In this document: piece by piece, positions 55,686-64,000 of the stretch
Numbering within the stretch: the first letter of the stretch is position 1
Layout of the letters: each line of letters begins with the position of its first letter
Source of the DNA: Blastococcus aurantiacus
GTDB lineage: Bacteria > Actinomycetota > Actinomycetes > Mycobacteriales > Geodermatophilaceae
DNA length: 64,000 bases
NCBI RefSeq assembly: GCF_900102425.1
Contig: NZ_FNBT01000003.1
Location: 124,001-188,000 of the forward strand
Direction: 5' to 3'
Translations under genes and position numbers: made by a program
Notes under the pieces: generated by a model
Databases searched by the model: none
What the model was told of the DNA's origin: nothing
The model's input: the letters and a program-made list of their open reading frames with translations, nothing else

Positions 55686-58416
55686 TCAGCGGTCGCGGTG
55701 CCCGGTGAAGCTCACCACCTGCTGGAACGTCGGCCGGTTCTGCCAGTCGATGTCGCGGACGCCGATCACGCCCGTGGCCGTGGCCCGGATGTCGTCGATG
55801 TGCTTGTCGTAGGCCAGCTCCGCCACCGATGCGACGCCCTGCTCGGCCAGCACGCGGTCGACGGCCGCCCGCAGGGACGCCCGCAGCTCCCCGGTGCACC
55901 GCGCGTCGTCGCCGCCGCCGCAGTACGAACGCGACCAGTGGTCGTCGGAGCCGGCCAGATCGCGGGCGACGTAGCCGTACCAGGCGACGTTGTTCCAGGC
56001 CGAGCCCAGACCCTGCCGGGGGTGGTCGTCCAGGCGCTGCGGCAGCTCCGTGACGAGGTCGCCGAGCGTGCCGCGCAGCACGTCGTGCGCCACCGATCCC
56101 GCGGTGCCGTCCTCGCCGGTGGCCTCCCACCAGGCGTCGAACAGCGCGATGGCGGCCATCGTAGGCGCCGTCGCGGTCGGCGTCGATCCGGTGTGCGCCG
56201 CGGGTCTGCCAGTCGCGCAGCAGCGCGGTCGCCACGGCCAGCTGCGGATCGTCGCCGATCGCGTCGAGCAGCGCGGGCAGGGTGTAGTCGGCACGGACGT
56301 CGACGGTCGCCGCGTCCTGCACGAGCGCCACCAGGTCCGTCGTCCGCACGCCGCCGTCCGCGACGAGGGCGTCGAGCCGGTCGGACAGCGCCAGGCTCCG
56401 CTGTACCGGGCCCCAGCCCCACACGTCGTCGGCGGCCGCCCAGCCCGGTGCGGGCTTGTTGTTCCACGAGACGAGGTAGCCCGAGGGCGGGTTCACCTGC
56501 TGCGGGTGGTCCTCCGGCGCGAGCCAGCCCTGCCAGCCGAACTGCTCGTCGGCCCAGCGCGGCAGGTGCGGGTCGGTGCCCTCGGCGCGCTCCGGCAGCA
56601 GCCCGGAGGAGTAGAAGGCGATGTCGCGGTCGTCGGCGTAGAACCAGTTGAACGTGTAGTCGATGGCGGACGCTGCCTCCTGGAAGCTGGCCGCGTCGTG
56701 CACGGAGTCCGGGTCGCCGAACCGCTCGAAGCCCACCACCGAGTCGAGCTCCCGGTGGTAGGTGCTGCGCTGCAGGACGATGCCGACCGGCTCGCCGTCC
56801 ACCGTCGTCCGGAGATGGACGATGCCCTGCTCGGTGCGCAGGACGAGGAAGCGCAGCAGCTGCGGCGCACCGGCCCCGCCCAGCGTGGGGAGCGCCAGCT
56901 GCTCGTGGACCCGGCTGTCCATCGCGACGCACCGGTCGCCGTCGAGGTAGCCGGTGGACTCCACGGTGGCGGGTCCGCCACCGGGCTCGCAGAGCCGCAC
57001 CACGACCGTGTCCACGTTGTCGCTGTTCGCGCTGGTGGCCGACCAGGCGTGGTCGACGCCGCGGCCGAGCTGCACCACGAAGTTGGTGCCGGCGAAGGAG
57101 ACACCCCGCGCCTGGATGCCCGGCGCGACGACGGCCTGCTCCGTGAGCAGCTGGGGTGCGTAGTAGCTGGTCTGGGGGCCGAAGACGGCACGCGGGTGCC
57201 CGTCCTCGGTGTGCTCGCCCGAGACCAGGGCGGCATTGCTCAGGCCGTCGGCCATCGAGCCGAGGTCCAGCGTGCCGAACGGCCCGGTGACCTCCTGCGG
57301 CGGAGCGGCCGGCAGGCCGGCGAGCGGGTCCGGGAGCGCTCCCCCGACCGCGGAGCCCGAGCCGGGCGCCGTCGGGCCGTCGAGGTCGGGCAGGGCGACA
57401 CCGGGCAGGGACGGGTCCACCGGGGTGCCGCCACCGTTCGGGGTCGGCACGGACGACGTCGTCGGCGCCTGCGGGTCGTCGGCCGAGCGCAGGTCGTCGA
57501 AGACGCGGCGCCCCTCCTCCGGGCCGAAGCGCTGCTCGAGCTGCTGGAGCCACCGCGCGTTGGCGTACTCGGCGCCGCCGCCCTTGCCGAAGATGCCACC
57601 GACGAGCGAGGCGATGTAGACGACGTCCGCGCGGTCCCACGGCTCCGGCACCTTCTGCAGCGCGACGTACTCGACCGGGCAGTCGGCGCCCACCACCAGA
57701 CCGGGGCACAGCGCCTGCTGCCCGGCGTTGATGCCTTCGACGTAGGCGTCGGTGGCGCGCAGCAGCGCCTGGCCCTCGTCGCCGAAGCGTGCGGCGACGT
57801 CCTCGACCTGCGCCTGCGCCTCCTCCTCGGTGTAGAAGGCGGTGCGGAGCTGCTCCTGGTCCATGGCGATGTTCGCGGCACTCGGGCCGAGGAACTCCGA
57901 GGCACGGGCCGCCCCGACGTGGCGGAGGACGTCCATGAGGAACATGCGGTCCTGCACGCCCACGTAGCCCGACGCCCAGGCGGCCAGCTCCCGGGTCTCG
58001 GCCTCGATGTAGGGGACGCCGAACGAGTCCCTTCGGATCACCACGCCGTCCCGGGGGCGGTCGATGCGGACCGCGTCGGCATCGGAGAGCGTGAGCGGGG
58101 CGTCCTTGTAGTACTCGCCCAGCGACTCCTCGGTGAGCGAGCCGAGGTCGGCGGCGTTGAGCGCGTCGTACATCTCCAGCTGGTCGGAGAAGTTGACCGG
58201 CGCGTTCCGGCCGTCGACTGCCTGGCGTCCCAGCGGGTCGCCGAGCACCGAGCCGACCGCTCCGGGGAGCGTCATCCCACCGGACTGGCCCGGCGGCAGG
58301 ATGTTCCGCACCCCGCCGTACTCCTCGGCCGTCTCCTCCGTGGCCTGGGCGGCGGTGGGGAGGACGAGGCCGGTCAAGGCGACCGCTCCTGCCACGAGCA
58401 CGGTTCCGAGCCGCAC
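55686..58416 (-). pseudogene. Penicillin acylase family (Ntn hydrolase), single frameshift
   Basis: The reading frame is broken near 56156. From GTG 58416 the frame reads a signal peptide (LPTAAQA cleavage), then acylase segments VIRRDSFGVPYIEAET, VQDRMFLMDVLRHVGAARAS, GLSNAALVSGEHTEDG (likely autocatalytic Ser) and WSATSANSDNVDTV, up to RIDADRDGAYD. The conserved end (AAIALFDAWWEATGEDG to FTGHRDR, stop at 55686) is in another frame. Removing one G from GATGGCC restores a smooth YDAAIALFD and a 909-residue protein. So it is a single-base insertion: either a recent mutation that truncates the beta chain after about residue 752 or a sequencing error. Homologues cleave acyl-homoserine lactones or beta-lactam side chains; the substrate is unknown. 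Confidence 0.82.
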
Positions 58417-58494
58417 GACGAACCTCCGGGTCCGGGAGTGTTGTCGTGGGCAACGACCCGGTCGCCGGTGGGTTACGTCACAGTGCGGCGCCGG

Positions 58495-58878
58495 TCAGCG
58501 CTCGGCCCAGACGCCCAGCTGGTTGCCGCTGGGGTCGGCGAAGTGGAAGCGGCGACCGCCCGGGAACGCGTACGGGCCCTCGGTCACCCGGCCCCCGGCC
58601 GCCTCGACGGCGCCGAGGGTCCGGTCCAGGTCGGCGGAGAAGAGCAGGACCAGGGGCCCACCGGGGCTGGGCGGCTGCTCGTCGAGCCGGAGGCCGCCGA
58701 CCTCGGGCCCTCCCTCCGCGCCCCGGATGCCGGAGTACGCCGGCCCGTAGTCGGTGAACCCCCAGCCGAAGGCGTCGGCGTAGAAGCGCTTCGCCGCGGC
58801 GAGGTCGGTGACGGTGAGCTCGACGTAGTCGATGGTGTGGTGCCTGGCACCTGTCATGGCGTCGGTCATGGCGCGCAT
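58495..58878 (-). CDS. VOC (glyoxalase-like) family protein
   Basis: The product is 127 residues from ATG 58878; ATGs at 58869 and 58857 are equally possible. Two beta-alpha-beta modules: YVELTVTDLAAAKRFYADAFG with GWGFTDYGPAYSG, and VLLFSADLDRTLGAVEAAGG with FHFADPSGNQLGVW, typical of bleomycin-resistance/glyoxalase-like proteins. Metal ligands and substrate cannot be assigned. It follows the MarR gene by 17 nt and is probably co-transcribed. Confidence 0.87.
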   Translation of the reverse strand: MRAMTDAMTGARHHTIDYVELTVTDLAAAKRFYADAFGWGFTDYGPAYSGIRGAEGGPEVGGLRLDEQPPSPGGPLVLLFSADLDRTLGAVEAAGGRVTEGPYAFPGGRRFHFADPSGNQLGVWAER

Positions 58879-58895
58879 GGTGCCGGGAGGGTCTG

Positions 58896-59411
58896 TCAGG
58901 AATCGGCGCCCGACACGTCGCCCGCGCCCAGCCGGACGCGGCGGAGCACCTCGAAGAGGGTGCCGAGGTCGTCGTCCGCCAGGTCGCCGAGGCCGAAGTC
59001 CAGCTCCGTGAGGGCACGCGTCCCGAGTTCGACCACCGCCCGCCCGGCCCCGGTGATGCCGGCGAGCACGCCGCGCCCGTCGGCCGGGTTCGGACGACGG
59101 TCGACGTAGCCGGCCACGACGAGCCGGTCGATCGCGTTGGTGACGCTGGTCGGGTGCACCATCAGCCGGCTCCCGATCACCTTGAGCGGCAACTCCCCGG
59201 TGCGGCTGAAGGTGAGCAGCACCAGCACCTCGTACCGAGCGAAGGTCAGCTCGTGCGGCCGGAGCACCTCGTCGAAGCGGGCCAGCAGGATCTGCTGCAC
59301 CCGGAACACCGACGTCGCCGCCCGCATCGCCGCCGCCGGCCCGAAGCGCTCCTCCCAGGTCTGCCCGGCGCGCTCGATCGGATCGAAGGGCAACCCCAGC
59401 GGCCGGACCAT
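58896..59411 (-). CDS. MarR-family transcriptional regulator
   Basis: The product is 171 residues with a winged helix-turn-helix: LTFARYEVLVLLTFSRTGEL, LKVIGSRLMVHPTSVTNAID (recognition helix), RLVVAGYVDRRPNPADGRG (wing). Likely a dimeric repressor of itself and the VOC gene downstream. ATG 59409-59411 is chosen because TAGCGT lies exactly 7 nt upstream (leaderless); the longer frame reads into poor, Arg/Pro-rich sequence. The ligand is unknown. Confidence 0.9.
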   Translation of the reverse strand: MVRPLGLPFDPIERAGQTWEERFGPAAAMRAATSVFRVQQILLARFDEVLRPHELTFARYEVLVLLTFSRTGELPLKVIGSRLMVHPTSVTNAIDRLVVAGYVDRRPNPADGRGVLAGITGAGRAVVELGTRALTELDFGLGDLADDDLGTLFEVLRRVRLGAGDVSGADS

Positions 59412-59418
59412 GCCCGGG

Positions 59419-59424
59419 ACGCTA
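59419..59424 (-). promoter_or_regulatory. -10 box of the MarR gene (leaderless)
   Basis: TAGCGT on the minus strand ends 7 nt before ATG 59411, identical to the glgE arrangement. Confidence 0.55.
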
Positions 59425-59569
59425 CCCGTGGCGGCCCGGCGGGCTGTCGCCGATCCGGCTGTGACCGGGGACACCCGACCCCTGTTATCCCAGTGCTGGC
59501 GCGACATGTCGACCCGTCGACCTGTCGATCCGGCGGCCGCCGGGTTGAAGCCCGGCACGGCGGTTCGTA

Positions 59570-59745
59570 CGGTGGAGGAGCCGGCCGGGTGGTCGCCGCC
59601 CGACGAGGGTGGCCCCGGCCCCGGTACCGCCGCAGCCCGGAGTGGAGCCCCACGAGGCCCCCCGGAGCGCGAGCCGCCCAGCACACCCGACGAACCAGCT
59701 CAGGTGTGCTGCGCCGTGCCCGCGACCAGGCTGCGACGGGCGAAC
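59570..59745 (+). ncRNA. Structured leader of the NlpC/P60 gene, possible c-di-AMP (ydaO) riboswitch
   Basis: The 351-nt gap 59412-59762 holds no gene. Its second half is G/C-rich with several stems (for example GCCGCCCGACGAGGGTGGC and GCACACC...GGTGTGC) and a GACGAACCAGCTCAGG stretch that recalls the 3' half of the ydaO/c-di-AMP riboswitch (CCGAACC..CAGCTCACCT). Such riboswitches commonly precede NlpC/P60 cell-wall hydrolases in actinobacteria. I could not run a covariance model; the match is by eye and partial. The first part (59425-59569) shows only the MarR promoter. Confidence 0.35.
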
Positions 59746-59762
59746 GGAAGGAGAGCCACCGC

Positions 59763-60275
59763 ATGGTGACCACTCGCCCGAACAGCACCTCCGCCCACGT
59801 CGTCCGCCGCACCGGCGCCGGCCTGCTCGCCGGGGCCGCAGCCTCGCTGGGCCTCTTCCTCACACCCGCCACCGCGGTCGCCGCCGAGCCCGCGGCCGCA
59901 CCCGTCGCCGCGCAGGCCCCGGCGCCCGCGCCGGCCCAGGTCGCCGTCGACACCGCCCGCGCACAGGTCGGGAAGGCCTACCAGTACGGCGGCAACGGCC
60001 CCGACAGCTTCGACTGCTCGGGACTCACCTCCTACGCCTACCGGGCCGCGGGCATCGAGCTGCCGCGCCGGAGCGCCGACCAGGCCACCGTCGGCGTCCC
60101 CGTCGCGAGCGCCGACCTGCAGCCCGGCGACCTGGTCTTCTACTACGAGCCGATCAGCCACGTCGGCATCTACGTCGGCGACGGCGTGATCGCGCACGCG
60201 GCGACGGAGTCCACCGGCGTGGAGTACCACAGCGTGATCATGGAGGGGTACAACACCGCGCGCCGGATCGTGTGA
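59763..60275 (+). CDS. Secreted NlpC/P60 peptidoglycan hydrolase
   Basis: The product is 170 residues. A Sec signal peptide (ATAVAA cleavage near 41) and an Ala/Pro linker are followed by a minimal NlpC/P60 domain: ARAQVGKAYQYGGNGPDSF then Cys85 in DCSGLTSYAY, His133 in SHVGIYVG and His145 in AHAATE form the Cys-His-His triad. It cuts peptide stems of peptidoglycan. ATG 59763 has GGAGAG about 9 nt upstream. The 5' leader is long and structured (possible riboswitch). Confidence 0.93.
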   Translation: MVTTRPNSTSAHVVRRTGAGLLAGAAASLGLFLTPATAVAAEPAAAPVAAQAPAPAPAQVAVDTARAQVGKAYQYGGNGPDSFDCSGLTSYAYRAAGIELPRRSADQATVGVPVASADLQPGDLVFYYEPISHVGIYVGDGVIAHAATESTGVEYHSVIMEGYNTARRIV

Positions 60276-60276
60276 T

Positions 60277-60333
60277 GAAGGACCCGGTCCTCCTCACCGC
60301 TCGCACGCTCGCGGCGAGCCTCGGGACCGGGCC
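60277..60333 (+). repeat. Hairpin repeat family, copy 5
   Basis: Begins 1 nt after the NlpC/P60 stop codon. GAAGGACC, left arm GGACCCGGTCC (60280-60290), right arm GGACCGGGCC (60324-60333), bulged A; inner hairpin GCTCG-CGG-CGAGC. The stem is a fifth distinct but self-complementary sequence. It also ends 16 nt before the convergent oxidoreductase gene stop. Confidence 0.78.
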
Positions 60334-60349
60334 GTAGGCGGCGCCCGGC

Positions 60350-61828
60350 TCAGCGCAGGGCCGGGCGCAGCGGCGGCACCTCGCGGACGCCGAACACGTC
60401 CCGCAGCGCGACCCGGGCGCCCAGGTCACCGCACATGCCGTGCACCGCCGGCCCGGGCGGGGTCGCCGAGGACGCCAGGTACACGCCCTCCACCGGCGTC
60501 CGGTAGGTGTTCCAGCGCGGGACGGGCCGGGCCAGCATCTGCCGCAACGTGGCCTGCCCGTTGGAGATGTCGCCCCCGAGGTAGCTCGGGTTCCACTGCT
60601 CCATCTGGACGGCGTTCTTGGTCGCCCGCGCGACGACCGTGTCCTTGAAGCCCGGTGCGAAGCGCTCGATCTGGTCCTCGATGGGCCCGGTCATGTCGAC
60701 GTCGGCACCGTGCGGCACGTGCACGTAGGCCCAGAAGATGTGGCCGCCCTCCGGTGCCCGCGTGGGGTCGGGCACCGTGGGCTGGACGGCCAGCACGTAG
60801 GGCTTGTCGGTCAGCCGGCCCTGGTTGGGAGCGCGCTCACCTGCGAGCGTCTCCTCGAGGGTGCCCGCGACGTGGATGGTGCCGGCCCGGCGGACGTCGG
60901 GGTTGGTCCACGGCACCGGCTCGGACAGGATCCAGTCGATCTTGAAGACGCCGGCACCGTGCTTGTACCGCCGGACCCAGCGCCGGTAGCCCTCGTTGAG
61001 CCGGTCCCCCGCCATCGTCACGAAGTCCTCGGGCGTGGTGTCCAGCAGGACCGCGGGCACCCCCTCGAACTCGCGCAGGTCGGTGACCCGGTGCCCGGTC
61101 ACGACCTCGCCGCCCTGCTCCTCCAGCGCCGTCACCATCGCGTCGGCCAGCTTCTGCGAGCCGCCCTCGATCACCGGCCATCCGGCGTGGTGGGACAGCA
61201 TCGCCAGGAGCATCCCCAGCGCGGAGGTCAGCGGCTGGCTCAGGTCCAGCATCCCGTGCGCCGCGGCGCCGGCGACGAGCGCCCGCCCCTCCTCGGTGTC
61301 GAAGTACCGGTTGGCCAGCCAGCGCACGTTCGGCAGCCCGGTCAGGGCGAACTTGGTGACCTCGGCGACGCTCTTCGTGGGCAGCGAGCGCAGCCGGCTG
61401 GAGAGGAAGAAGTCGACGACGTCGGTGCCGTGGTCGACCAGCGGGCCGAACAGGCGGCGGTAGGCCTCGGCGTCGGGCCCGAGCCCTGCGGCCGTCTCTT
61501 CCAGCGAGCGGAACGACAGGGCCGCTCCCCCGCCGTCCAGCGGGTGGGCGAAGTTGACCTCCGGGTGCACGAAGCGGACGCCTCGGCTCTCCACGTCGAA
61601 CTCGCGGAAGAACGGCGCCGCGACGGCCATCGGCTGCACCGTCGAGCAGACGTCGTGGTGGAAGCCCGGGCGGATCAGCTCCTCGGTGCGCATCCCGCCG
61701 CCGGGCCGGTCACCGGCGTCCACCACCTGCACCCGCAGGCCCGCCGCGGACAGCCGCAGCGCGGCGGCCAGCCCGTTGGGCCCCGCTCCGACGACGACGG
61801 CATCCGGTCGTCCAGCACGCCCGCTCAC
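60350..61828 (-). CDS. FAD-dependent oxidoreductase, phytoene-desaturase-like
   Basis: The product is 492 residues. N-terminal dinucleotide-binding motif VVVGAGPNGLAAALRLSAAG (9-28) and RPGGGMRTEEL, C-terminal FAD segment GVYLASSATPPGPAVHGMCG. This is the NAD(P)/FAD-dependent oxidoreductase group related to CrtI and PDXDC2-like proteins (amine-oxidase superfamily). No carotenoid genes are adjacent, so a role in carotenoid synthesis is not supported by context. GTG 61826-61828. Confidence 0.85.
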   Translation of the reverse strand: MSGRAGRPDAVVVGAGPNGLAAALRLSAAGLRVQVVDAGDRPGGGMRTEELIRPGFHHDVCSTVQPMAVAAPFFREFDVESRGVRFVHPEVNFAHPLDGGGAALSFRSLEETAAGLGPDAEAYRRLFGPLVDHGTDVVDFFLSSRLRSLPTKSVAEVTKFALTGLPNVRWLANRYFDTEEGRALVAGAAAHGMLDLSQPLTSALGMLLAMLSHHAGWPVIEGGSQKLADAMVTALEEQGGEVVTGHRVTDLREFEGVPAVLLDTTPEDFVTMAGDRLNEGYRRWVRRYKHGAGVFKIDWILSEPVPWTNPDVRRAGTIHVAGTLEETLAGERAPNQGRLTDKPYVLAVQPTVPDPTRAPEGGHIFWAYVHVPHGADVDMTGPIEDQIERFAPGFKDTVVARATKNAVQMEQWNPSYLGGDISNGQATLRQMLARPVPRWNTYRTPVEGVYLASSATPPGPAVHGMCGDLGARVALRDVFGVREVPPLRPALR

Positions 61829-61952
61829 CCGGTGATCCTCACGACGGCGCGACCGATCCGCAAGTTCCGGGGCGCGTGGGTCGGGCCGTGCCCGTGAGGC
61901 TCGGTGACCGGCGTCGCGCGCGTGCCCGTGGCGGTCGGCGCACGGCCGGATC

Positions 61953-61958
61953 TAGCCT
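61953..61958 (+). promoter_or_regulatory. -10 box of the 163-aa gene (leaderless)
   Basis: TAGCCT ends 6 nt before GTG 61965. Confidence 0.5.
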
Positions 61959-61964
61959 TCGCCG

Positions 61965-62456
61965 GTGCAGTCCTCCCTCGATCCCCCACCGACGGCCGAG
62001 CCGGAGGTGCTCCGGCTGACCCCCGCCGGGCGCCGGAGCCGTCTCGCGGCCGTGGTGCTCGTCCTGGCGCTGCTGCTCGCCGGCACCGTCTGGGGCGACG
62101 ACGACGCGTTCCCGTTCGGTCCCTTCCGCATGTACTCCACGCGCAACGACCCGAACACCCCGGTGATCTCCACCCGGGCGGTCGGGGTGACCGCGGCGGG
62201 CGAGGAGGTGCGGCTCTCCGGCGGCCAGGTGGGTCTGCGGCGAGCCGAGTTCGAGGGTCAGATCGACCGGCTGCGCGAGCACCCCGAGCTGCTGGGGCTG
62301 CTCGCCGACTCGTTCGAGGACGCCAACCCGGACGCCCCGGAACTCGTGAAGGTCCAGATGGTGCACCGGAAGTTCGAGCTGGCCGACGGCAAGCCGACGG
62401 GCGACTACACCGACACCGTCGTCGTCGAATACGACCTGGACGAGGGGGACTCGTGA
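61965..62456 (+). CDS. Single-pass membrane protein, unknown function
   Basis: The product is 163 residues. One hydrophobic segment (about 28-43, LAAVVLVLALLLAGTVWG) after a polar N-terminus leaves a 120-residue extracytoplasmic part beginning DDDAFPFGPFRMYSTRNDP. No family recognised with certainty; the FPFGPFRMYS segment is typical of proteins paired with HTTM-like membrane proteins. GTG 61965 is supported by TAGCCT 6 nt upstream. Its TGA overlaps the following GTG (GTGA), so the two products likely act together. Confidence 0.75.
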   Translation: MQSSLDPPPTAEPEVLRLTPAGRRSRLAAVVLVLALLLAGTVWGDDDAFPFGPFRMYSTRNDPNTPVISTRAVGVTAAGEEVRLSGGQVGLRRAEFEGQIDRLREHPELLGLLADSFEDANPDAPELVKVQMVHRKFELADGKPTGDYTDTVVVEYDLDEGDS

Positions 62457-63355
62457 CCACGATGTCGACGAACACGACCCCGACCACGGCCGCCCGTCCG
62501 CTGACGAGCCGCTGGTGGTTCACCCCCGTACCGCTGGCGAGGATCGCGGTGGTCCGCGTGATCGCCTATCTGTTCATCCCGGTCGACGTCTTCCTCACCA
62601 CCGCCTGGGTCAAGGCGCACGCCGACGTCCCGACCGAGTGGTACGCCCCGCTGCTGATCGGGCGGGTGCTGCACCTGCCCACGCCCACCCACACCCTGGT
62701 CCTCGTCGTCCAGTGGGCGCTGGTGCTGGCCGCGGTGGCGGCCGCCACCGGCCGGGCGCCGCGGCTGCTCGGCACCGCCGTCTTCCTCCTGTACCTGGAG
62801 TGGATGGTCATCGCGATGAGCTACGGCAAGGTCGATCACGACCGGATCGCCTTCCTCGTCCTGCTCGCGGTGCTGCCCACGATCGGCTGCGCGCGGTTCC
62901 GCGACCGGCGGAGCTCGGAGGCCGCGGGCTGGGCGATGGCGGCCGTGCTCGTGACCGTCATGCTCACCTACTTCCTCGCCGCCTGGGCGAAGATCCGCTT
63001 CGGCGGCTGGGACTGGCCGACCGGTTCCACGCTGACCCGGGCCGTGCTGCGCCGCGGCACGTGGGCGTCGGACTGGACGCTCGAGGTGCCCTGGCTGCTG
63101 ACCGCCGCGCAGTGGGTGATGGTGATCCTGGAGCTCGCGGCGCCGCTCATGCTCTTCGTGCGCAGCGACCGCGCGCGCATCGGGCTGGTGCTCTTCCTGC
63201 TCGGCTTCCACCTCATGGTGTTCGCCGGCGTGACGATCATCTTCCTGCCGCACGTCGTCGCGATCCTGTCGATCCTGCCGTGGGAGCGGCTCACCGCCCG
63301 CTTCGCACGGCAGGCGCCTCAGAGCCTCGCGACCAGCTCGTCGGCCGCGGCGTAG
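62453..63355 (+). CDS. HTTM-like multipass membrane protein
   Basis: The product is 300 residues with about six to seven hydrophobic segments, e.g. TLVLVVQWALVLAAVAAATG, LLGTAVFLLYLEWMVIAMSY and ALMLFVRSDRARIGLVLFLL. The pattern, with MSYGKVDHDRIAFL and WAKIRFGGWDW, resembles the HTTM (vitamin K-dependent gamma-carboxylase-like) membrane domain; no carboxylase activity can be claimed. GTG 62453 overlaps the upstream stop by 4 nt. Its 3' end overlaps the convergent meaB gene by 37 nt. Confidence 0.75.
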   Translation: MTTMSTNTTPTTAARPLTSRWWFTPVPLARIAVVRVIAYLFIPVDVFLTTAWVKAHADVPTEWYAPLLIGRVLHLPTPTHTLVLVVQWALVLAAVAAATGRAPRLLGTAVFLLYLEWMVIAMSYGKVDHDRIAFLVLLAVLPTIGCARFRDRRSSEAAGWAMAAVLVTVMLTYFLAAWAKIRFGGWDWPTGSTLTRAVLRRGTWASDWTLEVPWLLTAAQWVMVILELAAPLMLFVRSDRARIGLVLFLLGFHLMVFAGVTIIFLPHVVAILSILPWERLTARFARQAPQSLATSSSAAA

Positions 63356-64000
63356 GGGTCGGTCTCCCCCGCCACGACCCGCTCGGCCAGCGCGCCGAGG
63401 GCCGCTGACCCGCGCAGGTCGCCGATCCGGGCACGCAGCGCGGCGAGGGCGATCGCCTCGATCTCCCGCGCCGCACGCTCGGCCCGCCGGCGGTGCCCCT
63501 CCCCGGAGGACTCCAGCCAGCTCCGGTGGTCGGCCACCTTCGCCAGGACGTCGTCGATGCCGTTGTCGGTGTCGCGGGAGGCCACCGTCCGGCAGATCGG
63601 CGGCCGCCAGCCACCGGGCTCGGAGTACCGGCCGCCGAGGGACTGCATGTAGCGCAGGTCGCGCACCGCCTGCTGGGCGCCGTCGCGGTCGGCCTTGTTC
63701 ACGACGAAGACGTCGGCGACCTCGAGGATCCCGGCCTTGGCCGCCTGGATGCCGTCGCCCATCCCGGGCGCGACGAGCACCAGGGTCGTGTCGGCGAGCG
63801 AGGCGATCTCCAGCTCGGACTGGCCGACCCCGACGGTCTCGATCAGCACGACGTCGCACCCGGCGGCATCGAGCACGCGCAGGGCCTGCGGGGTCGCCCA
63901 CGACAGTCCGCCCAGGTGTCCCCGCGACGCCATGGAGCGGATGAAGACGCCGTCGTCACCGGCGTGGTCCTGCATGCGCACCCGGTCGCCCAGCAGGGCG
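63319..64000 (-). CDS. meaB: Methylmalonyl-CoA mutase-associated GTPase MeaB, C-terminal part
   Basis: The gene enters the window from the right; about 227 codons are visible to TGA at 63319. G3 family protein that guards and reloads adenosylcobalamin-dependent methylmalonyl-CoA mutase. Visible: LLGDRVRMQDHA, VFIRSMASRGHLGGL, the switch region VVLIETVGVGQSELEI, and the guanine-specificity motif VVNKADRDGA, plus the C-terminal dimerisation helices. The N-terminal P-loop lies outside. mutA/mutB are expected further right but not seen. Confidence 0.93.
   Translation of the reverse strand, partial: ALLGDRVRMQDHAGDDGVFIRSMASRGHLGGLSWATPQALRVLDAAGCDVVLIETVGVGQSELEIASLADTTLVLVAPGMGDGIQAAKAGILEVADVFVVNKADRDGAQQAVRDLRYMQSLGGRYSEPGGWRPPICRTVASRDTDNGIDDVLAKVADHRSWLESSGEGHRRRAERAAREIEAIALAALRARIGDLRGSAALGALAERVVAGETDPYAAADELVARL

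Noticed and set aside
60350-61828. Carotenoid desaturase CrtI
   Set aside because: The fold fits, but no other carotenoid gene is near and the active-site context is not specific.

Overview
The window is high-GC DNA from an actinobacterium. The evidence is very strong third-position G/C bias, many GTG starts, about nine genes that look leaderless, and gene order shared with Mycobacterium in two blocks. The mix of genes (tandem GGDEF-EAL proteins, a 13E12-type HNH protein, the GlgE pathway with separate treS and maltokinase genes, an RGCVC-type small protein) fits Geodermatophilaceae or a related order, but the genus is an inference. I see no tRNA, rRNA, CRISPR array or insertion sequence. Almost all of the window is ordinary chromosomal core.

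Layout. 1-15 kb: the end of a DUF805 gene and a 50-bp palindromic terminator; ilvB-ilvH-ilvC on the minus strand behind a leader peptide and an intrinsic terminator (a classical attenuator); a translationally coupled pair of membrane PAS-GGDEF-EAL proteins, one degenerate and one intact; ilvD divergent from an XRE/MmyB-type regulator with a palindromic operator candidate; then a PH-domain protein, a 2-hydroxyacid dehydrogenase, a PQQ-type sugar dehydrogenase lipoprotein and a Nudix hydrolase. 15-25 kb: gatC-gatA-(67-aa membrane protein)-gatB with 4-nt overlaps at every joint, an ACT-domain protein, an HNH/DUF222 protein under an SOS-like box, a PPOX protein and ligA. 24-31 kb: an overlapping run MFS transporter, cysteine desulfurase, mnmA and MetE-like, then etfB-etfA. 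The order ilvBHC, gatB/A/C, ACT protein, ligA, mnmA, iscS-like, etf matches the M. tuberculosis Rv3001c-Rv3029c neighbourhood.

31-38 kb: a Cds1-like cysteine desulfhydrase, an unlisted 54-aa Cys-rich protein, a four-gene ABC importer, an enoyl-CoA hydratase and a lone ABC ATPase. 38-55 kb: the alpha-glucan block, glgX, glgP, glgE, treS, pep2/mak and glgB, followed by a Zn-peptidase lipoprotein and a thioredoxin-TPR protein. Trehalose is converted to maltose (TreS), then maltose 1-phosphate (Pep2), then linear alpha-glucan (GlgE), then branched glucan (GlgB); GlgP and GlgX take it apart. 55-64 kb: a frameshifted penicillin acylase-type gene, a VOC protein, a MarR regulator, an NlpC/P60 hydrolase with a long structured leader, an FAD oxidoreductase, a two-gene unit ending in an HTTM-like membrane protein, and the 3' part of meaB.

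The most interesting unexplained signal is a family of five intergenic hairpin elements (18894, 42218, 47009, 50335, 60277). Four begin 0-3 nt after a stop codon. Each has a different stem sequence that is nevertheless perfectly self-complementary (compensatory covariation), always with the same bulged A. Other points of interest are the degenerate/active c-di-GMP pair, a histone-H1-like tail on GlgB, the small membrane protein built into the gat operon, and a possible CTG start with a strong intercistronic hairpin in the ABC operon.
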